A stretch of DNA of 64,000 nucleotides, taken from assembly GCF_016615955.1 (NCBI RefSeq), contig NZ_CP067113.1, positions 1,860,001 through 1,924,000 of the forward strand. The letters run 5' to 3'. The notes below the pieces were generated by a model. That model was not told where the DNA came from, made no database searches, and saw only the letters and a program-made list of their open reading frames with translations. How positions within the stretch are numbered: the stretch's first letter is position 1; each line of letters starts with the position of its first letter. The stretch comes from Luteimonas sp. MC1750 (GTDB taxonomy: Bacteria; Pseudomonadota; Gammaproteobacteria; Xanthomonadales; Xanthomonadaceae). Both the position numbers and the translations under genes were made by a program. Positions 56,678 through 64,000 of this stretch are shown in pieces.

Positions 56678-58174
56678 ATGTCCAGCCAGACCCTCCCGCC
56701 CGGCACCGGCTCCAGCCTGCACTCCCCGCGCGAGCGCAACGCATCCGTGTTCAAGGGCGACGACGCCGCGCTGCTCGGCATCGTGCTGGCCGTCGTCACC
56801 TTCTGGCTGTTCGCCCAGACCACGATGAACATCGGGCCGGTGATGGCCGCGGACCTCGGCATGCCGATGCCGGTCATGAACATCGCGATCTCGCTCGCGG
56901 CCCTGTTCTCGGGAATGTTCACCGTGGTCCTGGGCGGCTTCGGCGACAGGTACGGCCGGGTGCGGATGGTCCTGGTGGGCAATGGCCTGGGCATCGCCGG
57001 CTCGCTGCTGATCGCCTTCGCCTTCGGCGCCGCCTCCACTCCGATGATCCTTGCCGGCCGCGTGCTGCAGGGCCTGGCCGCCGGCGCGATCATGCCGTCG
57101 ACCATGGCCCTGCTGAAGACCTACTGGGACGGCCGCGAGCGCCAGCGCGCCATTTCGATGTGGTCGATCGGGTCCTGGGGCGGCTCCGGCCTGACCAATG
57201 TCTTCGGCGGCTTCATGGCCTCGACCGCGCTGGGATGGCGCGCCATCTTCATCATCAGCGCGCTGGTCTCGCTGGCGTCCATCGCGCTGGTGCGGCGGAT
57301 CCCGGAGTCGGCCCCGGCGGCCGGGCGCGATCCGGAGACCGACTGGGCGGGCATCGCTTCCCTCGCCGTGGGCCTGGCGGCCCTGCTGGTCGTGGTCACC
57401 CAGGGATCGGCGATCGGCTGGGGCAGCCTGGTCACCTGGGCCCTGCTGGCGGTCTTCCTCGTCGCCCTGGGCGTCTTCGTCAACGCCGAGCGGCACGCGG
57501 CCAGTCCGCTGGTGGACTTCAGGCTGTTCCGCAACCCGGTGTTCACCGGCGCCGCGCTGTCCAACTTCCTGATCAACGGCACCGCCGGCGCGCTGGCGGT
57601 GTCGCTGTGGGTGCTGCAGGGCGCGGCGGGCATGTCCGCGGCAACGACGGGCTATCTCACCATCGGCTATGCCGTCGCCATCATCGCCTTCATCCGCGTG
57701 GGCGAAAAACTGCTGCAGCGCCACGGCCCGCGCAAGCCGATGGCCTGGGGCAGCCTGATCGTGCTGGCCGCCATCCTCCTGCTCATGGCCACGCACACCC
57801 TGCAGTGGCAATACACCGCGCTGGCGGTGGTGGCCTACGCGCTGTTCGGGCTCGGCCTGGCGTTCTACGCCACGCCGTCGGTGGATGCGGCGCTGTCCAA
57901 CCTGCCGGACGCGCAGACCGGTGCGGGCTCGGGCATCTACAAGATGGCCTCGGCGCTGGGCGCCGCGTTCGGCGTGGCGATCTCGGCGGCGATCTTCACC
58001 GCACTCGCGCAGTCCGGGCTCGAGGCCGTCGGCGCGGCGATCGAGTTCACCGGCCGCCAGGACAACCTGGCGGTGCGCCAGGCCGGCATGGTCGGCCTGG
58101 CCTTCAACGCGCTGATGGCGCTGGCCGCGCTGGTGTCGATCACCGTCTTCATTCCCGGGCAGGCGAAGCGCTAG
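56678..58174 (+). CDS. MFS transporter, DHA2 (14-TMS) family
   Basis: 498 residues with 14 hydrophobic segments. Drug:H+ antiporter features: motif A-like GGFGDRYGRVRMVLVG after TM2 and motif C-like region LQGLAAGAIMPSTMALLK; WRAIFIISALVSLASIALVRRIPE marks TM6 end. Probably exports toxic compounds; the substrate is unknown. ATG 56678 has a CGGAG site. Divergent from the RHH gene, 149 bases apart. Confidence 0.92.
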   Translation: MSSQTLPPGTGSSLHSPRERNASVFKGDDAALLGIVLAVVTFWLFAQTTMNIGPVMAADLGMPMPVMNIAISLAALFSGMFTVVLGGFGDRYGRVRMVLVGNGLGIAGSLLIAFAFGAASTPMILAGRVLQGLAAGAIMPSTMALLKTYWDGRERQRAISMWSIGSWGGSGLTNVFGGFMASTALGWRAIFIISALVSLASIALVRRIPESAPAAGRDPETDWAGIASLAVGLAALLVVVTQGSAIGWGSLVTWALLAVFLVALGVFVNAERHAASPLVDFRLFRNPVFTGAALSNFLINGTAGALAVSLWVLQGAAGMSAATTGYLTIGYAVAIIAFIRVGEKLLQRHGPRKPMAWGSLIVLAAILLLMATHTLQWQYTALAVVAYALFGLGLAFYATPSVDAALSNLPDAQTGAGSGIYKMASALGAAFGVAISAAIFTALAQSGLEAVGAAIEFTGRQDNLAVRQAGMVGLAFNALMALAALVSITVFIPGQAKR

Positions 58175-58216
58175 GCACGCGCGTCAGCCGTCCTGCCGCC
58201 GCACCTGCGGCTGTGG

Positions 58217-59347
<1,131 letters not shown>

Positions 59348-59351
59348 CGGC

Positions 59352-59912
59352 TCAGCTCCGCGGCGGGTGCCGCCCCTCCGCGAACTCTTCCACGATCTTG
59401 CGGCAGAACGCCGGCAGGTCGTCCGGCTTGCGGCTCGAGACCAAGCCCTGGTCGGTCACCACCTCCTCGTCCACCACCTCGGCCCCGGCATTGCGCAGGT
59501 CGGTGCGCACGCTCGGCCAGGACGTCATGCGGCGGCCGCGCACCACGTCGGCCTCGATCAGCACCCAGGGTCCGTGGCAGATCACCCCGATCGGCTTGCC
59601 ACTGCGCGCGAAGTCGCGCACGAAGCCCACCGCCGCCTCGTCCATGCGCAGCGTGTCCGGGTTTGCCACGCCGCCGGGCAGGATCAGCGCGTCGAAGTCG
59701 TCGATGCTGGCCTCGGCCACCAGGCCATCGACCTGCAACCGGTCACCGGGCTTGTCGTGGTGCATGCCCTGGATCTCGCCCGCCTTGATCGACAGCAGGC
59801 TGACCTTGGCGCCCGCCTCTTCCACGGCCTTCCGCGGTTCGGTCAGTTCCACCTGCTCGAAGCCATCGGTGGCGAGGATGGCGACGCGGCGGTTCTCGAG
59901 GGTCTTGTGCAT
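59352..59912 (-). CDS. DJ-1/PfpI family protein (YhbO-like)
   Basis: 186 residues, type-1 glutamine amidotransferase fold. The nucleophile elbow is IGVICHGPWVLIEA (Cys-His), with the Glu in ATDGFEQVE. This subfamily includes stress protease/deglycase-like proteins such as YhbO; activity is debated. GAGG precedes ATG 59912. First gene of a pair with the alkene reductase, suggesting a response to electrophiles such as glyoxals and enals. Confidence 0.93.
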   Translation of the reverse strand: MHKTLENRRVAILATDGFEQVELTEPRKAVEEAGAKVSLLSIKAGEIQGMHHDKPGDRLQVDGLVAEASIDDFDALILPGGVANPDTLRMDEAAVGFVRDFARSGKPIGVICHGPWVLIEADVVRGRRMTSWPSVRTDLRNAGAEVVDEEVVTDQGLVSSRKPDDLPAFCRKIVEEFAEGRHPPRS

Positions 59913-60099
59913 GGTGCCTCCGGGGGAATCTCGCGGTGCCCGACCGCGGGGCCGACGAGCATGCAGGTCCGTCGATGGAGGCGACGTGAGCCGCGCACGC
60001 CGCTCTCACCGCCACGTCAGGACGCGATTGCTAGTCTTGCCTGATTCCCAGCACCGCAACGGCGGAGCCCGCGAACCACCGCCGAGACGAGGGCCACCC

Positions 60100-61095
60100 A
60101 TGACAGGATCCGAAGCGTGGAAGGACAGGATCAAGGCCGACTTCCACCTCGCCATCGTCCTGCTGTTCGGCACGATCACCGTTCTGGTGGTGCTGCCCTT
60201 CTCGATCCGCCGCTTCTTCGTGGACGAGGCGCTTGCCGGCACCTTCGGATTGCTGATCATGGCCTGCATCGCATCCGGCGTCGCCTACGCCTGGCGGACC
60301 GGTCGTACCCAGGGCGCCGCGAACTTCATCGCCGCCATCTACTGCGTCTTCTGCATCGCCATCGTGCACCTGGTGCAGCCGTCCGGCGCGCTGTGGGCCT
60401 ATCCGGTGCTGGTGGCCAATTTCCTGCTCGCCAGCCGGAGCCGCGCGCTGCTGCTGTCCTCGGGCGTGGTCGCGGGGGTGATGATCGGCAACGTCCAGCT
60501 CGCCGCCGTCGTCGACCAGCTCACCTTCCTTGGCACGGCGCTGATGGTGAGCACGTTCGCGTTCGTCTTCGCGTCGCGCACGGCGCTGCAGCGTGCCCAG
60601 CTCGAGGCCATCGCCCTGCGCGATCCGCTGACCGGCGCCAACAACCGCCGCGGCCTGGACGCGGAACTCGAGATCGCCATGGCTTCGAGCAAGCGCAGCA
60701 GCGAGCCGCTGGGAATGCTGGTCTTCGACATCGACCATTTCAAGCGTGTGAACGACAGCTTCGGCCATGAAGCGGGCGACCAGGTCCTGCGCGGGATCGC
60801 TGCCCTGGTGCACGCGAACACGCGCAGGCAGGACCGGTTCTTTCGCCTCGGCGGCGAAGAATTCGCACTCCTCCTTCCCGGCACCAGCCCCGCGGCGCTG
60901 CGCGACGTGGCCGAAAAGCTGCGCCAGGCGGTGGAACGCGAGGTCCAGGCCGAGGGACATCCCGTCACCATCTCCATCGGTGCGGCGCCGGTCCGCGCCG
61001 GCGAGACGCCTGCCGAATGGTTGGCGCGCGCCGATGCCGCGATGTACGCGGCCAAGCGCGGCGGCCGCAACCGCACGGTGGTGGCAGAGGCGTGA
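60100..61095 (+). CDS. Membrane diguanylate cyclase (GGEEF)
   Basis: 331 residues. Around six N-terminal helices (about 15-165, a 5-6TM sensor module without known ligand), then a GGDEF domain: LRDPLTGANNRRGLD, FDIDHFKRVNDSFGHEAGD and the active site RLGGEEF. Predicted to make cyclic-di-GMP. The region upstream of GGEEF (TRRQDRFFRL) contains RRQD, an RxxD I-site, so product inhibition is likely. ATG 60100 chosen; the open frame upstream is not coding. Confidence 0.93.
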   Translation: MTGSEAWKDRIKADFHLAIVLLFGTITVLVVLPFSIRRFFVDEALAGTFGLLIMACIASGVAYAWRTGRTQGAANFIAAIYCVFCIAIVHLVQPSGALWAYPVLVANFLLASRSRALLLSSGVVAGVMIGNVQLAAVVDQLTFLGTALMVSTFAFVFASRTALQRAQLEAIALRDPLTGANNRRGLDAELEIAMASSKRSSEPLGMLVFDIDHFKRVNDSFGHEAGDQVLRGIAALVHANTRRQDRFFRLGGEEFALLLPGTSPAALRDVAEKLRQAVEREVQAEGHPVTISIGAAPVRAGETPAEWLARADAAMYAAKRGGRNRTVVAEA

Positions 61096-61183
61096 ACCTC
61101 GCCGACATCCGCCGCGGGTCCTGCATCCACTTCGGCGTCGGCGCGACGATGGCGCGTGCGGAAGGGCGTCGCCACGCCGGCGA

Positions 61184-61753
61184 TCAGTTTTCGACGCCAA
61201 TCCGCTCCGACTCCTGCATCGGGCGACCCGTTGCAGCATCGAAGAAGGGAGACTCGCGCTGCCCGCGCAGGCGCGCACCGAGCACGCCCTTCGCGATGCA
61301 CAGGCCGCCCCACAGGAAGGCCAGCGGCGTCGCACGCACCGGCGCGTTCGCCGACGCCGAATGCACTACGCAGCTGCCCGCCGGTCCCACGGCCGCGTCC
61401 ACCGCCGCGGCATCGGGCAGGCACGCCGTGCACAGGCCCACGTAATGCACGCGGGGATTGCGTGCGGTGTTTCCCAGCGGCGTGCGGCAGCAGGCGGCGT
61501 ACCAGCGGTACACCCTGCCGCTCAGCGTGCCGCAGGCGATCTGCCCGCTGCCCGCGGTGAATCGCAGCCCCGACGGCGCCATGGCGACGATGTCGGTGCC
61601 GCCGCACGCATCGAGCAGCCCCGGTGTTCCCAGCCAACGCGCATAGGCCTGGCAGTCCCGGCAATGGCAGCTGACGCGGGCATAGGTCCGGGCAGCCCGT
61701 GCTTCGCCCTGGACCTGGCCGCAGCGGCAGCGCAGCGGAATGATGCGGCTCAT
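61184..61753 (-). CDS. DUF6151 / GFA-like zinc protein
   Basis: 189 residues. CENP-V/GFA-like zinc fold: PLRCRCGQVQGE at the N-terminus, VSCHCRDCQAY, and ACCRTPLGN later supply the Cys ligands. The DUF6151 subgroup shares RWYAACCRTPLGNT and HYVGL. Function unknown; GFA relatives bind glutathione adducts. It sits between two GGEEF genes but nothing shows a link. Confidence 0.82.
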   Translation of the reverse strand: MSRIIPLRCRCGQVQGEARAARTYARVSCHCRDCQAYARWLGTPGLLDACGGTDIVAMAPSGLRFTAGSGQIACGTLSGRVYRWYAACCRTPLGNTARNPRVHYVGLCTACLPDAAAVDAAVGPAGSCVVHSASANAPVRATPLAFLWGGLCIAKGVLGARLRGQRESPFFDAATGRPMQESERIGVEN

Positions 61754-61831
61754 GCATCGCCTGCAACTGGGGAAGGAAAGTCGATGCCGAATCGTACAGG
61801 CGGCCTCGCCGCAAGGTGAAGCGCTTCGCGG

Positions 61832-62989
61832 CTATGCCGGCTCGGCCACATGGGCCTGGTCCCGGCCCGCACGCTTGGCGCTGTACAGCGCGGTATCGGC
61901 CTCGGCCACCGCGTTGGTGAAATCGTCGCCCGCCGCCCATGCGGCCACGCCGATGCTGGCAGTGACCGATAGGCGTGACTCGCCGAATCGGAACGGCGTC
62001 CCGCCTACCGCCGCGCGCATGCGCTCGGCAGCCGCGCCGGCCCCTTCCATGCCGGACGCGTCCAGCAGCACCAGGAACTCCTCGCCGCCCCAGCGGGCCA
62101 GCGGCGTGCCGGTGCGCAGCGTCCCGCGCAGGCGGCCGGACACCGCGCGCAGCACCTCGTCGCCGCGCTCGTGGCCGTGGGTGTCGTTGATCGGCTTGAA
62201 ATGGTCGACGTCCAGCAGCAGCACCGCCGGCAGGCGTCCACGTGCCAGCACGTCGGCCTGCCACACCGCGGCGCGCTCGAGCAGCGCGCGGCGCGTCAGC
62301 AGCCCGGTCAGCTCGTCGATGTCCGCGTACCGGCGCAGCCGGTAGTGCAGCCGGGCGTTGGCCAGGTTGAGCACCAGCGCGCCCACCAGCAGGGGCAGCA
62401 GCGCATAGAGCACCGCATAGGCGGGCAGCAGCGGCGCCTCGACGTAAAGCAGGTGGCGATGCTCGGGCCCGTCGTGGCGGATCGCCGCGTCCAGCGCCAC
62501 GATCCAGCTGCACGCGTAGACCAGCAGGGTCACCGCCACCGCGGCCTCGGCCGCGTTGCGCGGCGCCACCAGCGCCCGGCGCATGGTCCAGGTGATACCC
62601 AGCGACACCGCCAGGCACAGCGCATGGAAGGTCAGCGCGAAGCTGCGCGGCCCCGCGAACCAGGCCAGCAGCAGGGCCAGGCTGGGCACGCCGATCTCCA
62701 GCGCCAGCCGGGTGATGGCGACCGGGCGCGCGCCGACCAGCGGCCGCAGCGCGCGATAGATCACCGCCGTGCCCACGACCGCCGTCAGGGCGAGGACCAG
62801 GAGCGGCCATCGCGCGGCGCGTTCGGCGACTCCGCTGGTCACCATGCCGGCGCCCAGCAGCGCGAAGCCCAGGGCGGAGCGCGCCAGCCCGCCGCGATTG
62901 AGACTGTCGCCCTGGACCGCGATCAGCAGCATCAGGGCCGCGGCCCACGCGCCGAAGCCGCCGATCACGTAGGTGAAAAGCATGTCCAT
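61832..62989 (-). CDS. Membrane diguanylate cyclase (GGEEF), second
   Basis: About 385 residues from ATG 62989 (62998 and 62983 are close alternatives; GAGG precedes). Seven or so N-terminal helices (LFTYVIGGFGAWAAALMLLIA onward) resemble a 7TM-like sensor, then a GGDEF domain: DIDELTGLLTRRALLE, LDVDHFKPINDTHGHERGDE and active site RWGGEEF. The RxxD position (TLRTGTPLARWGG) lacks a clear I-site. Cyclic-di-GMP synthesis expected; signal unknown. Confidence 0.9.
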   Translation of the reverse strand: MDMLFTYVIGGFGAWAAALMLLIAVQGDSLNRGGLARSALGFALLGAGMVTSGVAERAARWPLLVLALTAVVGTAVIYRALRPLVGARPVAITRLALEIGVPSLALLLAWFAGPRSFALTFHALCLAVSLGITWTMRRALVAPRNAAEAAVAVTLLVYACSWIVALDAAIRHDGPEHRHLLYVEAPLLPAYAVLYALLPLLVGALVLNLANARLHYRLRRYADIDELTGLLTRRALLERAAVWQADVLARGRLPAVLLLDVDHFKPINDTHGHERGDEVLRAVSGRLRGTLRTGTPLARWGGEEFLVLLDASGMEGAGAAAERMRAAVGGTPFRFGESRLSVTASIGVAAWAAGDDFTNAVAEADTALYSAKRAGRDQAHVAEPA

Positions 62990-63273
62990 TGAATGCATGC
63001 CTCGAGGTGCGTGGGCGGGCGCGGCGTGCGCGCAGGGCTGTTCCCTCCGGGAGCCCCCCACCGCAAGCAACAAATATGCCAGTGGCACCCGGGAGCCCCG
63101 GTGATGACGGCGAACGCACCACCCTCGAGGCGAGCTGCATCAGCGCGCACCTGCAGCTGTACCACCCCGGCGGCACCACGCCGGGTCGCCTGCAGGCGCG
63201 GCCGTGCGTGCATGGCCTGCGGGCATGCTGCGTGAAGCGTCGCACCCGACAGCGACCCACCCGAGGGCTCCAC

Positions 63274-64000
63274 ATGGATCGTCGCTGTTTCCTCGGCGCA
63301 GGCAGCATTGCGGTCGCTTCGCCGATGTTGTCCGGCCTGGGCATGCCGGCCGCAGCGAACGCCTCCGCGCCGGAGTCGAGGCGCGTGAACTTCGCCTCCG
63401 ACGGTCTCGGGCTTGACCCCGCCGAGTACGCGGCGGTGCTGTCGCAGGTCGTGGCCGACGGCGACTTCCAGCCCGACAACTACTCGCAGGGCGGCATCAT
63501 CCGTGCCCTGGAAACCAGGTTCGCGCGCCTGTTGGGCAAGGACGACGCGATCTACCTGCCGACCGGGACGCTGGCGAACCATCTGGCGGTGCGCAAGCTC
63601 GCCGGGAACGACCGCCGCGTGCTGGTGCAAGCGGAAAGCCACCTCTACAACGACAGCGGCGACTGCGCGCAGACCCTGAGCGGGCTGAATCTCGTGCCCC
63701 TGGCGGACGGCGCCAGCACGCCGTCGGTCGACGAGGTCGAGCGCTGGCTGCGGCGCTCGGACGGCGGCCGGGTCGAGACCCGCGTCGGCGTCATCGCCAT
63801 CGAGTCACCGGTGCGGCGACGCCACCACGAGATGGTGGACTTCGACACGCTCGCGCGCATCAGCCGCCTCGCCCGCGAACGCGGCATCCGCCTGCACCTG
63901 GACGGCGCGCGGCTGTTCAACCTGCCGCTGCACTCCGGGCACGGCCTGCACGCGTATGGCGCGCTGTTCGACACGGTCTACGTCTCGCTGTGGAAACACT
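63274..64000 (+). CDS. Threonine aldolase-like PLP enzyme with signal peptide, 3' truncated
   Basis: 242 residues visible; the window ends inside the gene. Beta-eliminating lyase/threonine aldolase family: NFASDGLG, DDAIYLPTGTLANHLAVR, ESHLYNDSGD, IAIESPVRRRHHEMVDFD, RLHLDGARLFNL (PLP Asp) and YVSLWKH with the PLP Lys at about residue 241. The N-terminus MDRRCFLGAGSIAVASPMLSG looks like a Tat signal, so the enzyme may be exported, which is unusual. ATG 63274 fits; no strong ribosome site. Confidence 0.88.
   Translation, partial: MDRRCFLGAGSIAVASPMLSGLGMPAAANASAPESRRVNFASDGLGLDPAEYAAVLSQVVADGDFQPDNYSQGGIIRALETRFARLLGKDDAIYLPTGTLANHLAVRKLAGNDRRVLVQAESHLYNDSGDCAQTLSGLNLVPLADGASTPSVDEVERWLRRSDGGRVETRVGVIAIESPVRRRHHEMVDFDTLARISRLARERGIRLHLDGARLFNLPLHSGHGLHAYGALFDTVYVSLWKH

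Overview
The window is about 70% GC, densely packed, and reads as a chromosomal segment of a Xanthomonadaceae-type gammaproteobacterium (Lysobacter/Luteimonas-like). This rests on the kinds of proteins present and on one REP-like palindrome typical of that group; no database search was run. After start correction no stretch longer than 300 bases lacks a gene. Both ends cut genes: azurin at the left, a threonine-aldolase-like protein at the right.

Layout. 1-10.5 kb: azurin, a duplicated DUF1428 protein, an AI-2E-type permease, cytochrome b561, a LysR-controlled operon (DODA-type dioxygenase, SDR, aldo/keto reductase), small proteins, a Tat-exported dienelactone hydrolase, and a PAP2/acyltransferase pair. 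10.7-21.1 kb: a complete selenocysteine cassette, with the formate dehydrogenase genes fdhG (in-frame UGA as Sec, with a recognisable bSECIS hairpin), fdhH and fdhI, then fdhE, selA, selB, the tRNA-Sec gene selC, and selD. An intrinsic terminator splits fdhGHI from fdhE-selABCD. 21-25 kb: housekeeping and small proteins, an acyltransferase and an M28 peptidase.

24.9-27.7 kb holds the most unusual locus. A 70-residue peptide resembling split-borosin precursors (SonA type) lies 39 bases upstream of an 833-residue membrane protein. That protein runs TPR region, TM helix, GGDEF, and then a C-terminal tetrapyrrole-methylase-fold domain that looks like a borosin alpha-N-methyltransferase (SonM/OphMA type). 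A fusion of cyclic-di-GMP signalling with RiPP backbone N-methylation is, to my knowledge, not described.

27.8-34 kb: a serine hydrolase diverging from a tightly coupled trio (N-formylglutamate amidohydrolase, DUF1704/QEGLA, GshB-like ATP-grasp), then a D-aminoacylase. 34-43.6 kb: lipoproteins, DUF3228, an RES-Xre toxin-antitoxin pair with a very clear promoter/operator, LD-carboxypeptidase, lipocalin, DUF3667, an outer-membrane protein, DUF4142, a Nei-like glycosylase, and a DUF1989/YqcI pair next to a FabR-like regulator. 44-49.4 kb: RNA modification (RluA-like synthase, RsuA-like synthase coupled to a TrmY-like methyltransferase) and a two-gene (split) lipoate ligase. 49-64 kb: membrane and HNH proteins, glutaminase, DUF4344 metallopeptidase, an esterase with an RHH protein, an MFS transporter, an Old Yellow Enzyme with a DJ-1/PfpI protein, and two further GGEEF proteins.
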